Source of the DNA: Catenulispora pinistramenti
Lineage (GTDB): Bacteria > Actinomycetota > Actinomycetes > Streptomycetales > Catenulisporaceae
Length of the DNA: 64,000 nucleotides
Direction of reading: 5' to 3'
NCBI RefSeq assembly: GCF_018274385.1
Contig: NZ_JAAFYZ010000010.1
Coordinates: 41,586-105,585, forward strand
The notes below the pieces were generated by a model. That model saw only the letters and a list, made by a program, of their open reading frames with translations, searched no databases and was not told the origin of the DNA. Made by a program: the position numbers and the translations under genes. Positions 8,497 to 17,097 of the stretch are shown one piece after another; the stretch's first letter is position 1, and the number at the start of each line of letters is the position of its first letter.

Positions 8497-8507
8497 TGTT
8501 CAGTTGT
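8497..8507 (-). promoter_or_regulatory. Junction motif, variant ACAACTGAACA (site 4)
   Basis: One mismatch from consensus, eight bases before the GTG start at 8489. It lies in the divergent gap between this gene and the plus-strand gene at 8582. Confidence 0.65.
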
Positions 8508-8581
8508 TTACAGAGCCGCACGGAGCAGAGATTCCGTGTCGTTGCCGGCAGGTGCAGATGCCGACGGCTACGGTCCGGCGC

Positions 8582-9106
8582 ATGACTGAACTGCAAGATC
8601 GGCTGCCGGTTCCCCGGTTAGTCAGCGAAGACTTACAGACCGCAGAGCTGATGTGCTTCCGCCGCTCGCCGGATCCGTTTCTGGCCCTGCACGGTTGGAC
8701 GAGGGCGACAGCGGAGGACATCGACGCCATCGACTGGGTTGAGTTCGACTACTGGGAGGTGAACCCGATCGACCTGCCTCTGCTGACCCAGGTGCGGGAG
8801 TCAAACGACCGCGCGTATAAGGCGTTGGAGAAGTTGGTGCAGCAGTTCCGAGCGTCCATCAACCGGCGGTGGGGTGATCAGGCACGATGCTTAGTACCGA
8901 TCGGCGACACCGGGCAGCTGTGGCTTGCACTGGACAAGGGCTGGATCCTGCTGCTGACCGCAATCGTCGACTTCACTGATCCGCCCTGGCCGGCGATGCA
9001 CATCGTCCGGTGCTTTCTGCCAGACGACCGCTGGTATGCCCGATGGAAGATGACGGACAACTCACTGTGGCCGCCGCGACCCGACGAGGACGACGCTGTC
9101 GGCTAG
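8582..9106 (+). CDS. Plus-strand cargo gene, unknown function
   Basis: A 174-residue protein on the strand opposite the late operon. ATG 8582 is chosen over upstream in-frame codons because the sequence before it does not look coding and conserved-looking sequence begins here. The protein is acidic, with two Trp-rich stretches (IDWVEFDYWE and DDRWYARWKMTD) and no recognised domain. Its stop overlaps the tape-measure stop by four bases, in convergent orientation. A lone opposite-strand gene wedged between tape measure and minor tail is typical of a moron. Confidence 0.7.
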   Translation: MTELQDRLPVPRLVSEDLQTAELMCFRRSPDPFLALHGWTRATAEDIDAIDWVEFDYWEVNPIDLPLLTQVRESNDRAYKALEKLVQQFRASINRRWGDQARCLVPIGDTGQLWLALDKGWILLLTAIVDFTDPPWPAMHIVRCFLPDDRWYARWKMTDNSLWPPRPDEDDAVG

Positions 9107-12100
9107 GAGCCGCGTTTGCGAGCGGCTGAGGCCGGCACATAGGTGTTGGAATTCCGCAGCCCGAACCGGGTCATGGCGGTGATCACCGCCTGCTGCACCG
9201 CGACCTCAGTGGACAGCATCGCCCCCTGCACAGTGACCGGCACCACGATCGTCGTACCAGCGCCGGTACCGCCACCGGAAGCCAAAGCGGGAAGCGCGCC
9301 GCCGCGAGGAGCGGTGAGCATGGCCAGGGCACGGGGGTCGATCGGTGCACGACCGGCGAGCATGTCCTTGGACAGGACGTACTCCCCGGCGTGCACCATC
9401 GCCGGGACGGCTTGGCCGGCGGCGCCGGGAACCCAGCCGCCGTCGTCGTAGGTGAGGATGGCGCCCTTACCGCCGGACTTGATGAACGCCCCGGTCTGGT
9501 CCTGGATCTGGTTGATCTTGTTGAGGGCGTTGTCCAGGTCGCTGGAGTCCATGTGGAACTTGGTGTCCAACTCCGGCGGGATGAGCTGGTACTGCTTGAG
9601 AAGGTCGTCGACCTGGTCTTTGGACAGCCCGGCCTTGACCGCTACCTGTTCGAGCTGCACGACCTGATCGGCCATGACCTTGTTCGCCGCGGCGATGTCG
9701 CCGCCCGCGTCGAGCTCCTTGGAGTGCATGTCCAGGATGGCGTTGGCCATGTCGGCGATGGCCTGCCGGTTGGCGATCGCCGCATCCGAGTTGGATCGGA
9801 TGTCGGTGGCCGAGCCCTTGAAGCTCGACGCGTTGTTCTGGAGAGTCTGGTTCAGGTCGTTGAACTGCTTCTGGAGGGCGTCGACCGAGGTGTTCTTGCT
9901 GATGGTGTCCGACATGGCCTGGTATTGAGCCTTGGCGCGGTCAGTGGTGTCCGACAGCTTCTTCAGCGAGTCGTCCAGGCCGCTGTTGGCTGTAGCAGCC
10001 TGGTTGGTGGTGCCGATCCCCAGCGCCTGCTCCGCGTCGATCTTGGCCAGTGCGGCGTAGTACTGGGGGAAGTCCTTCTCGGCGTTGATCAGTGCCTCGT
10101 GATTGGTGCCGACCACCGAACGGATCTGGTCGATCAGTTCAGCCGCGCGGTCAGCGTGACCGGAGGAAACCAGCCCGGCCATGGCGGCGTCGTAGGACTT
10201 CAGGGTGGCGCCGTCGGTACCGTACTGCTGGTTCAACTTGCCCAGGATCACGCCCATCCGGGCCATCGGGTCCATCGCGGCTGGAATCACGGCCTTGAGC
10301 TCGTTGAGCCCGTTGACCATGTCGATCATGTTCTCGCCGTCAAACTTGTCCTTGACGTGCGAGGCGGTGTTCTCCCAGGCGTCGAACGCCCGCAGATCCA
10401 CCGCCGCCTGACCAAGGTCGGCGGAGACATCGGACATGCCGGCCCGGCTGCGCGCCATCGCCGCAGTGAACTGGTCGACGCTCACCGAAGCGGTCTTCGC
10501 ATCATCGGAGGTGGACAGCAAAGTGGTGCCGAGCAGCGCGATCCCTGCGACCACGCCGCCGATGATGGGCAGGCCCGCGCCGAGCCCGCCCATCAGGCCG
10601 GCCCCGGCGGTCTCGACGGCCCCGGCGTCGGCGGACATCGCCGCCGTCGAGGCAGTCATCCGGCCCTCAGCCGCGGCAACGTCCACAGCGGCTTGCTCAG
10701 CTGCCGCGGCAGCCTCCGCAGCGTCGGTCTCAGCCACCTTGGCGTAGACGCCGAACTTCTCTGCGGACACCAGCGCGGCCTCGGCATCGGCCTGCATCGA
10801 CTGGCGGGTAGCCAGCGACACACCCTCCGATGACTGGAGCGCCCGCATCATGAACGCGGCCTTCTCCGCAGCGGCGTCGGCTTCTACCTGGGAGGTCTCC
10901 AGGGTCTGCCGGGCCAGCTCCTGCTGTGCGTTCGTTGCGACCTGGGCAGCTCGGGCTTGCGCGATCAGCGCCGGGTCGAAGGAGCCGGTGGCGATCGCCG
11001 CGTAGCGGACCATCGCGTCGGCACCTTCGGAGACACCACGGTAGGCGGTGCCGAACGCGCCGGCCACGGTGGATCCGATGGCACCGGCGCTGCGACCGAA
11101 CGCCGACCACGTGGCGCCGACACCGGAGATGGCGTCCCCGATCTGGCCAGCCTGCCGCAACGGGAAGCTGATGATCGCAGTGGCCATGTCCCCGATGAAG
11201 GTGAGGGTGCGAAGGCCAGCGAGTATCGCCCACTTCACCGCCAGAGCGCCCAGCACACCCTCGATGAAGAACTGGAATTCGCCCTGGTGGTCGCTGACCA
11301 GGTTCGCGAACCACTCGATGCCGGGCCCGACGATGTCGACCAGGGTGTGTGCCCCGGCCAGCAGATCGCGACCGACGGTGCCGGCCACCGACTGCCCGAT
11401 GCTCAGCAGGATCGGCAGCACCACCGCGGCGGCGGCGCGGGTCTCGGTGGCAAAGTCGGCGATGTCCTGGCCGACTTCGCGGACGCCCTCGCCAGCGGTG
11501 CGCCAGTTGGAGGTGTCTTCGGTATCAGCTAGCGGCGCACCGGTGTGCGTGTTCAGGTCGCCGGGGGCGAACGGGTTGGCGGTGTCCTTGCCGGGGCTGC
11601 CAGCTGGTGCGCCGGTGAGGCCGCCCCAGAACTTCTTCCAGGCTGCGGCGCCGTTGGTCTCCAGCCAGGACAGCCCGGCGGAGATCTTCGGCACCATGTA
11701 GTCCCCGACTTCGATGCCCACGTTGTGGAATCGGGCTCCGATCACGTCCAGCTGCTGGCGCAGCGTGGCTGAGGTGCGGGTCCATGCCTGATTCCACGCG
11801 TCACCGTTGGCCTGCGTGGTGACCTGGTTGTATTTGACCTGGAGCTGGTCGAGCTGGGTGGTGAGCTCCGCGACGCCCCGGAAGGACTTGCCGCCACCGA
11901 ACAGCTTGGTCAGCAAGCTGTTTTGCGCGTCTTCGCTCATCCCGTGCTCGGACATCGCCGTACGCAGGTGGCTCAGCGCGACGTAGACACCATCGGGCTT
12001 TTGAAGATCGTCGGCCAGCTGGTTGACGGTCAGCCCGCTGGTCTTCAAGACATCGTTGAACGCCGCCTGCGTGGACATGGCATCGGAGGTCGACAGGCCC

Positions 12101-12906
12101 AACTCGCTGGTGAACTTGGCGGCCTGCTTGGACTGCCCGACCATCATCGCCAGCATCATCGACAGCCGAGTACCGGCCGTGGACGCCGAGTCGCCCCGGT
12201 CGGTAAGGAAGTCCAATGCCGCGCCGGCCGACATCAGCGACACATGCAGGGTCGCCGCGGTCGGCTCCCAAGACTTCACCGATGCGTTGAAGTCGCTGAA
12301 CCGCATCATGCCCTGACCGACGATGGCGTTGATCTCGGCCATCGCCTTGGCCGGGTCCCGCAGCTGGTCGCCGTAGCCGCGCATCACCGAGGTCAGCGCG
12401 ACCGTGGTGTCCGACAGGTCGGCGCCGGAAATTTTGGCGGCCTTCTCCGACTCCGCGACGATATCAAGAGCCTGTGACAGTCCCAGGCCCGCCGAGACCG
12501 GGTAGTACAAGGCGGCGGCGACCTGGTCCCCGGCGAACCCGGCCTGATCGCCCAACTCCAGCAGCTTCTGGTTGAGGCCATCGGCCGTCAGGTGCGCGCT
12601 GGACAACTGCTTGGCGTCCAGGCCCGCCTGCGTATACAGACGGGTGACCTGAGTCTGAAAATCGGTGGCCCACTTCACCGACTCCGCAGCCGAGGCGACC
12701 ACCGCGACCCCGACGGCCTCCGCAGCGACCTTGACCGCGCCGAACCCGGCGGCGGTCTGGACGTTCGACTCGCGGATCGCATCAGCGTTCGCCTTCTGGA
12801 GCGCGGTGAACCGCTCGCCGTTGACCGCGGCGTCAGCCAGGGCCGCGTTGTACGGCGAGACGATCGCGCCGATGCGGACCGCGAAGTCCGCGATGACATC
12901 GGCCAC
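9103..12906 (-). CDS. Tail tape measure protein, TP901 type
   Basis: A 1267-residue protein with a GTG start at 12906 preceded by GGGAGG. Residues about 75-270 match the TP901-type core (VKWATDFQTQVTRLYTQAG, AALYYPVSAGLGL, YGDQLRDPAKAM, LDFLTDRG). Hydrophobic segments sit near residues 550-590 and 770-800, and long Ala-rich helices span 620-760. Tape measures set tail length and are ejected with DNA. At roughly 1.5 angstrom per residue the tail would be about 190 nm, a family-based estimate. Confidence 0.93.
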   Translation of the reverse strand: MADVIADFAVRIGAIVSPYNAALADAAVNGERFTALQKANADAIRESNVQTAAGFGAVKVAAEAVGVAVVASAAESVKWATDFQTQVTRLYTQAGLDAKQLSSAHLTADGLNQKLLELGDQAGFAGDQVAAALYYPVSAGLGLSQALDIVAESEKAAKISGADLSDTTVALTSVMRGYGDQLRDPAKAMAEINAIVGQGMMRFSDFNASVKSWEPTAATLHVSLMSAGAALDFLTDRGDSASTAGTRLSMMLAMMVGQSKQAAKFTSELGLSTSDAMSTQAAFNDVLKTSGLTVNQLADDLQKPDGVYVALSHLRTAMSEHGMSEDAQNSLLTKLFGGGKSFRGVAELTTQLDQLQVKYNQVTTQANGDAWNQAWTRTSATLRQQLDVIGARFHNVGIEVGDYMVPKISAGLSWLETNGAAAWKKFWGGLTGAPAGSPGKDTANPFAPGDLNTHTGAPLADTEDTSNWRTAGEGVREVGQDIADFATETRAAAAVVLPILLSIGQSVAGTVGRDLLAGAHTLVDIVGPGIEWFANLVSDHQGEFQFFIEGVLGALAVKWAILAGLRTLTFIGDMATAIISFPLRQAGQIGDAISGVGATWSAFGRSAGAIGSTVAGAFGTAYRGVSEGADAMVRYAAIATGSFDPALIAQARAAQVATNAQQELARQTLETSQVEADAAAEKAAFMMRALQSSEGVSLATRQSMQADAEAALVSAEKFGVYAKVAETDAAEAAAAAEQAAVDVAAAEGRMTASTAAMSADAGAVETAGAGLMGGLGAGLPIIGGVVAGIALLGTTLLSTSDDAKTASVSVDQFTAAMARSRAGMSDVSADLGQAAVDLRAFDAWENTASHVKDKFDGENMIDMVNGLNELKAVIPAAMDPMARMGVILGKLNQQYGTDGATLKSYDAAMAGLVSSGHADRAAELIDQIRSVVGTNHEALINAEKDFPQYYAALAKIDAEQALGIGTTNQAATANSGLDDSLKKLSDTTDRAKAQYQAMSDTISKNTSVDALQKQFNDLNQTLQNNASSFKGSATDIRSNSDAAIANRQAIADMANAILDMHSKELDAGGDIAAANKVMADQVVQLEQVAVKAGLSKDQVDDLLKQYQLIPPELDTKFHMDSSDLDNALNKINQIQDQTGAFIKSGGKGAILTYDDGGWVPGAAGQAVPAMVHAGEYVLSKDMLAGRAPIDPRALAMLTAPRGGALPALASGGGTGAGTTIVVPVTVQGAMLSTEVAVQQAVITAMTRFGLRNSNTYVPASAARKRGS

Positions 12907-12928
12907 CGCGGCCTCCCGGGCTGCTCAA

Positions 12929-12939
12929 TATTCAGTTAT
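12929..12939 (-). promoter_or_regulatory. Junction motif, variant ATAACTGAATA (site 5)
   Basis: One mismatch from consensus, 22 bases upstream of the tape-measure start. Confidence 0.7.
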
Positions 12940-12949
12940 GTGTGATCGT

Positions 12950-13423
12950 TCAGCGGAACCCCCACGGGTGGCCGTTGCCCTTGCCCATCCACTGGGTGAA
13001 ACGGAACCCGCCCAGATCCCGGTGCAGCGCCGTCGCATCACGAACCGCCCGCTTCAGGAACGGGTGGTCCTGCTCGTGCTCCAGGTACCCGCCGTACAGC
13101 GAGGCCTCGCGGTGGGTGCCGTAGGAGGTGGTGAACCCCGGGCGCGGACCGATCAGCACCGAGTAGGTGCCGTAGTCCCCCGGCTTGGGCTCCTCGTGAC
13201 CGATCGAGGACCGCAGGTTCCCCGACCGCAGCGCCGGCGGCTCCCCGCGCGGCGACGTCGACGCACCGAGCACATCGGCCCGGTAGGTCAGCAGCAACTC
13301 CCGGGCCCGCGCCACCGAGAGGTCAGCCAGGGTGTTCATCATCGACGCGGTCTCGGCCGCGCCCTCTTCGACCATCGAGGTGAACAGCTGGGTGAACAGA
13401 CCCGGCTCCAGGATCTCCGGCAT
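12950..13423 (-). CDS. HK97 gp10-like connector or tail-completion protein
   Basis: A 157-residue protein with ATG at 13423 after GAGGAG. The order RSGNLRSSI, then YGTHREASLYGGYLE, then HPFLKRAVRD matches the HK97 gp10-like family of head-tail or tail-completion proteins. Its place between the tail chaperones and the tape measure is unusual, since gp10-like genes normally sit among the head-tail connectors upstream of the major tail gene. It may be a minor tail protein with the same fold. Confidence 0.65.
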   Translation of the reverse strand: MPEILEPGLFTQLFTSMVEEGAAETASMMNTLADLSVARARELLLTYRADVLGASTSPRGEPPALRSGNLRSSIGHEEPKPGDYGTYSVLIGPRPGFTTSYGTHREASLYGGYLEHEQDHPFLKRAVRDATALHRDLGGFRFTQWMGKGNGHPWGFR

Positions 13424-13449
13424 GACGCACGGCTCCTCTCCCGGGTCGG

Positions 13450-13674
13450 TCAGCTGTCGCGCTCGCGGCGCTCGGTCTCCGCGGTGCGGCGGGCACAGAT
13501 CAGATCCCAGGTGAACCGGCGCACATACCAGGGGGTTTCCTGGAGCTGGTGCCAGGTCCAGCCCATCTCACGCATGACCTCGAAGTCGACCAGTTCCTCC
13601 GGCGGCGCGCCGGAGTTCCACGTGCCCTCGTAGATGGATTCGGCGGGCAGCAGGACCTCTTCGAAGTAGGGGTC
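13450..13674 (-). CDS. Tail assembly chaperone, frameshifted C-terminal part
   Basis: This stretch has no good start of its own but encodes a well-formed protein in the -1 frame relative to the gene ending at 13674. It starts DPYFEEVLLPAES and contains MGWTWHQLQETPWYVRRF and an Arg/Glu-rich end. That composition and position match the T part of the lambda G/G-T type chaperone pair, made by -1 programmed frameshifting before the tape measure. No canonical slippery heptamer is obvious near the G-type stop, so the exact shift site is not assigned. Confidence 0.7.
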   Translation of the reverse strand, partial: DPYFEEVLLPAESIYEGTWNSGAPPEELVDFEVMREMGWTWHQLQETPWYVRRFTWDLICARRTAETERRERDS

Positions 13675-14018
13675 TAGCCCGCTGGGGTAGGGTCCGGCGA
13701 CAGCGCCTTGGACAGCGCGGTGCGGATCTCCACCGGCAGCTTGGCCACCAGCTCGGGGGTGGCCGGCAGCGGCAGCGGCGCCTGGTCGGCGGCATCGTCG
13801 AACGCGTCGTAGACGTGCCAGTCGGTGACCATGCGGGCGATCACCTCGCGGGAGAACCGCGCAGGGTCGGCCTGCTCGCCGCCGTCGGCGCCCTCCGGGC
13901 CGGTGAGCGTCTCCAGCGGCACCGTCTTGCGGTTGCGCAGCACGACGTAGACCTGATCGCCGGGCTCGGACAGCTCCGGGAACTCGACGCGGACGGTTCG
14001 GTTGGCATAGCCGGGCAC
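13674..14018 (-). CDS. Tail assembly chaperone, short form (G-like)
   Basis: A 114-residue protein. GTG 14018 is preferred over the in-frame TTG at 14033 because AAGGGGG lies just upstream. Sequence: N-terminal beta region (VRVEFPELSEPGDQVYVVLR), an acidic middle, then an Ala/Pro-rich end. Such proteins coat the tape measure during tail tube assembly. The frameshifted extension at 13450-13674 follows directly. The major tail gene lies upstream, separated by a plus-strand cargo gene. Confidence 0.75.
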   Translation of the reverse strand: MPGYANRTVRVEFPELSEPGDQVYVVLRNRKTVPLETLTGPEGADGGEQADPARFSREVIARMVTDWHVYDAFDDAADQAPLPLPATPELVAKLPVEIRTALSKALSPDPTPAG

Positions 14019-14033
14019 GGCTGCCCCCTTCAA

Positions 14034-14044
14034 TATTCAGTTGT
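14034..14044 (-). promoter_or_regulatory. Junction motif ACAACTGAATA (site 6)
   Basis: Exact consensus, 16 bases upstream of the chaperone start, in the gap shared with the divergent cargo gene at 14205. Confidence 0.75.
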
Positions 14045-14087
14045 TGAGATCACGCCGACAGCCTGCGGCGGGCGGCATTGGAGGATC

Positions 14088-14133
14088 GACACTCCAGGGG
14101 ACTCAGTATCTAGACTGAGTCCCCTGGAGTGTC
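14088..14133. repeat. Perfect 20-bp inverted repeat between divergent genes
   Basis: Arms 14088-14107 and 14114-14133 pair perfectly around a 6-base loop. Neither strand has a T-run after the stem, so it is not a standard terminator. It lies upstream of both the plus-strand gene at 14205 and the minus-strand chaperone gene, which suits an operator, a transcript-stabilising hairpin or an insertion scar. Confidence 0.75.
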
Positions 14134-14204
14134 TGGACAGAAGACAGTACAAAGGAATAGCCTTGCCGCAAGGGGTCGTTGGGGCCCCAGGAAAGGCGGA
14201 TGTG

Positions 14205-14648
14205 ATGAGCCCTCAAGACAGCGGGCGGGAGTTCGTCTCTGTGCCGGTACCGGCGGAGCACGTGATGGACGTGTACGCCTTCCTCGCGCGGCTCGGAGCC
14301 GACCAGACAAAGGTGAGCGCCAACGCGGCTCGCCGCTACGACGCCTGGACCGTGGAGGAACTGGCCCGGCTGGCCGCCACTGACCTGCCGTCGATCAAGA
14401 CGATCGCGGAGGTCATGAACCATCTGGCCGCAGCGCCGGGGAAGAAGTACCCGATGGCCGGCCTGGTCTCGATGGTCGCGGTCGAACGGAACCAACTCCA
14501 GGGGCGCCTGTCGGCGCTGAGCCGACACCTCAACGCCCACTACGAGGGCATCGGGTGGCCGTTCGACTGGAGCGAGGACAGCAACGGCGAGTTCCACTAC
14601 TGGATGGATGACGAGATCGCTGCGAAGTGGAAGCAGGCGCGCGCCTGA
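14205..14648 (+). CDS. Plus-strand cargo gene, unknown function
   Basis: A 147-residue protein. ATG 14205 follows GAAAGGCGG. It is mostly alpha-helical, with VEELARLAATDLPSIKTIAE, a Lys/Pro turn (PGKKYPM) and an acidic Trp-containing end. No family is recognised. It is inserted between the major tail gene and the chaperones, against the late transcription direction, and is preceded by the 20-bp inverted repeat. Confidence 0.7.
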   Translation: MSPQDSGREFVSVPVPAEHVMDVYAFLARLGADQTKVSANAARRYDAWTVEELARLAATDLPSIKTIAEVMNHLAAAPGKKYPMAGLVSMVAVERNQLQGRLSALSRHLNAHYEGIGWPFDWSEDSNGEFHYWMDDEIAAKWKQARA

Positions 14649-14693
14649 CCGCAGCCCAGTCTGACGGCCACCGCCACTCGACGGCGGTGGCCG

Positions 14694-15851
14694 TCAGTAC
14701 GCGGTCTGGACGAAGTTCTTCACGGTGGCCTGGATGACGCCGCCGCCGTCGGCGGCGTTGGCGATCCCGGACAGCGAGAACGAAGCCGCGGCGTAGGGGC
14801 CGGACAGGTCGCGGGCGCCCTTGTAGAACCCAGACTGGGACATCGTCAGCCCGAAGGTGGCGCCGCCGAACGGCAGCGGCTGGGTAAGGGTGGAGACGGC
14901 CGGGCCCTGGATGTACTGCTGGTACAGGTTCAGGTCGGCCATGTTCTCGAAGATCGCCTTGTAAGAGCCGTCGGCCTCCATGGGGCCGGCGAAGATCTCC
15001 CGCGGGGCCTGCTGCCCGGTGGACAGGTGCAGTGCCTCGGTGGCGCGCTTCAATGTCAGGTCCAGGCTGATGCCTCGGGTAGAGGCGGCGCCGGCGTTGC
15101 TCATCTGCCACTGCCAACCCAGCATCGGCGGCAGCGACGTGTACGGCTGGGCCATCGGTGTCTGCGGCGCCGAGGGGTAGGACAGCATCTTGATGCTCAG
15201 CGTCACCGCGGACTTCGGGTCGATCTTGATCTGCATGTCGGAGATCGCCGCCGAGGAGAACCCCAGCGTGCCGATGGTGTCGAACACGGTCAGGCTGAAG
15301 GTGCTGCGCTGGAACGCGGACTGCTTGAACAGGTGGACGGCCTGCGAGACCACCGTGGCGCCGACGGCGTGGGCCTTGGCCAGGCCGGCGCCGGTACCGG
15401 TGGAGGTGAGCGGGACCGTGTAGGGGCCGGTGCCGGTGGGCACGCCGGTGATGGCGTACTCGATGTTGGCGCCGGTGTCGATGGCGATGGTGGAGCCGAC
15501 CGGGATGGAGGCGGCCAGGGGGATCGAGTTCGCCCCGACGGCGGTCCCGGTTCCGGCGACGGTGGTGGCGATGCCGGGGGTGACGGTGTCCGGGCCGATC
15601 ATGCCGCGCAGGAACATCCCGACGATGTCGGGGTAGCACATGCACTCGATGTCCCAGGTGGCATCGACAGAGCCCTGATACATGCCGTGCAGGATCGAGT
15701 CGTCGCCTCGGACCGACTCGTCCTTGAGTTGCGCGTACACGTCCTCGAAGGTGGCCTTGGTGAACGGCACGGCCATGGTCGGCGCGAGGTACTGCCCGAG
15801 GGCGAGTTCGCGGGCGATGCCCAAGGTGGAGGCGCGGGAGAGCTGCGTCAT
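14694..15851 (-). CDS. Major tail protein (tail tube)
   Basis: A 385-residue protein with ATG at 15851. Beta-rich sequence with the usual order of a tube protein: LAPTMAVPFTKATFEDVYAQ near the start, a Gly/Thr/Val-rich inserted domain (about residues 90-165, with ATTVAGTGTAVGANSIPLA), TFSLTVFDTIGT, then a C-terminal ISLDLTLKRATEAL. The inserted beta domain probably decorates the tail surface. It sits between the tail completion genes and the tail chaperones, the standard place. Confidence 0.85.
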   Translation of the reverse strand: MTQLSRASTLGIARELALGQYLAPTMAVPFTKATFEDVYAQLKDESVRGDDSILHGMYQGSVDATWDIECMCYPDIVGMFLRGMIGPDTVTPGIATTVAGTGTAVGANSIPLAASIPVGSTIAIDTGANIEYAITGVPTGTGPYTVPLTSTGTGAGLAKAHAVGATVVSQAVHLFKQSAFQRSTFSLTVFDTIGTLGFSSAAISDMQIKIDPKSAVTLSIKMLSYPSAPQTPMAQPYTSLPPMLGWQWQMSNAGAASTRGISLDLTLKRATEALHLSTGQQAPREIFAGPMEADGSYKAIFENMADLNLYQQYIQGPAVSTLTQPLPFGGATFGLTMSQSGFYKGARDLSGPYAAASFSLSGIANAADGGGVIQATVKNFVQTAY

Positions 15852-16090
15852 GCCGCAGCCCCCTCAGCCGGCGTGGTCTTCGCCGAAGGCCGAGCCGCCT
15901 CGGCCTCAGCCGTATTGGCCGGTGGCTTCTTGGCCGGGCGGTCGGGAGCCAGCGGCTCGAACCCGGCGATCGGGATCGGCCACTCCAGTGCCTCTCCGGG
16001 CCCGACCGCGACGGCCGAATACAGTTCGCCGTTCTCGGCGCGGTGCTCGGGCAGCTGCACGGTGTGCGAGTGGGGGTTGCGGTAGCGCAC
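15848..16090 (-). CDS. Small head-tail or tail accessory protein
   Basis: An 80-residue protein with a GTG start at 16090 after GGAGG. A short beta N-terminus (TVQLPEHRAENGELYSAV) with WPIPIAGFEPL is followed by an Ala/Pro/Lys-rich tail. It overlaps the major tail gene by four bases, so the two are probably translated together. No family is recognised. Confidence 0.65.
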   Translation of the reverse strand: MRYRNPHSHTVQLPEHRAENGELYSAVAVGPGEALEWPIPIAGFEPLAPDRPAKKPPANTAEAEAARPSAKTTPAEGAAA

Positions 16091-16103
16091 GCGCCGCCTC
16101 CGG

Positions 16104-16114
16104 TATGAAGTTGT
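16104..16114 (-). promoter_or_regulatory. Junction motif, ACAACTTCATA form (site 7)
   Basis: The alternative form of the motif, 14 bases upstream of the GTG start at 16090 and in a divergent gap with the plus-strand gene at 16175. Confidence 0.75.
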
Positions 16115-16174
16115 GGATGTTCAGGTGGTCCTCGAAGCGGGCGCGCGACGAGGCCGATGGTGAGGAGTGATGAG

Positions 16175-16603
16175 GTGGCGAACGACGTCCGTGGGCCGGC
16201 GCCGAGTCCGTGCACGACGTGCCCGTATCGGCGGGACGTGGCCTCGGGAGTGTGGGACGAGGTGGAGTACGAGAAGCTGCGCGGTTACGACGCACCGACC
16301 TGGGGGCAGCCGCAGAAGGTCTGGATCTGCCACTCCTCGGCGACGCCGACGACCGAGCAGCGGCTGTGTGCCGGGTGGTGCGGCTGCCACGATGGCGAGC
16401 ATCTGTTGGCTCTGCGGGTCGCCGCAGCCCATGAGACGCTGGCGCCGGAGGTGATCGAAGCGGCCATCGAATACGTGTCCCCGGTGCCGCTTTTCGACAG
16501 CGGGAACGAGGCCGCGGACCACGGCATGGCCGACTTCCACTGGCCCGGCCGGGCAGCGATCGAGGCGACCGCCAAAATCCGGCGCCTCAGGGAGCGTTCC
16601 TGA
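16175..16603 (+). CDS. DUF6283-like protein, plus-strand cargo gene
   Basis: A 142-residue protein. GTG 16175 is chosen because GAGGAG lies seven bases upstream. PCTTCPYRRDVASGVWD, YEKLRGYDAPT, a CHSS element and LCAGWCGCHDG match the pattern of DUF6283 proteins, a Cys-rich family common in Streptomyces and their phages. The cysteines and histidines suggest metal binding; the function is not known. It is encoded against the late operon and ends five bases short of the next minus-strand gene's stop. Confidence 0.75.
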   Translation: MANDVRGPAPSPCTTCPYRRDVASGVWDEVEYEKLRGYDAPTWGQPQKVWICHSSATPTTEQRLCAGWCGCHDGEHLLALRVAAAHETLAPEVIEAAIEYVSPVPLFDSGNEAADHGMADFHWPGRAAIEATAKIRRLRERS

Positions 16604-16607
16604 ACCG

Positions 16608-17093
16608 TCAGGCGAAGAGTTCGAAATCGTCGACGGTGTACGTGATGGTGGCTTTGAAGATCCCCAGGTTCACGGTCTCGGACGCGGGGGTGAAGGCGAC
16701 GGTCACCGCGCCGGGGTGTTCGCCGGCGGACAGGAACCGGCCACCGTGGGAGTGGTCGTGCGGGAACCCGCGGATCCGGCCCAGCACCTGCTCGACCGCA
16801 TCGTCCAGGTTCTGCTGGTCGAGCTCGGCACTACCGCCGGTATTGTTCAGCGGCCACAGAGCGTGCAGCACCATCCGGTGCCGGGCCATGATCCGGATGT
16901 GCGCGGTGCGCTCCTCCGCGGTCTGCGTACGGGTCACGTACAGACTGGTCTTCATCGTAGCCGGCGTCCGCGGCCAGTAGCCGGAGACAACGCCGAACGG
17001 CCCGCCCGCGCTGGCATTCAGCGCGGGCAGCCCGTCGCCGGAGGTGTTCAGCCACTCGGTCTCACGGGACACCACGTCGGCGGTGGAGGGCAT
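16608..17093 (-). CDS. Tail terminator-like or head-tail completion protein
   Basis: A 161-residue protein with ATG at 17093. Features are MARHRMVLHALWPL, a following acidic helix (ELDQQNLDDAVEQVLGRIRG) and a beta C-terminus (VNLGIFKATITYTVDDFEL). The gene lies between connector genes and the major tail gene, where tail terminators occur. The match is to general character rather than a precise family. Confidence 0.6.
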   Translation of the reverse strand: MPSTADVVSRETEWLNTSGDGLPALNASAGGPFGVVSGYWPRTPATMKTSLYVTRTQTAEERTAHIRIMARHRMVLHALWPLNNTGGSAELDQQNLDDAVEQVLGRIRGFPHDHSHGGRFLSAGEHPGAVTVAFTPASETVNLGIFKATITYTVDDFELFA

Positions 17094-17097
17094 CTGA

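Noticed and set aside
14530..16215. A 561-codon minus-strand frame through the major tail gene
   Set aside because: It is an out-of-frame reading of the tail tube gene with an Arg/His/Pro-rich composition typical of shadows.
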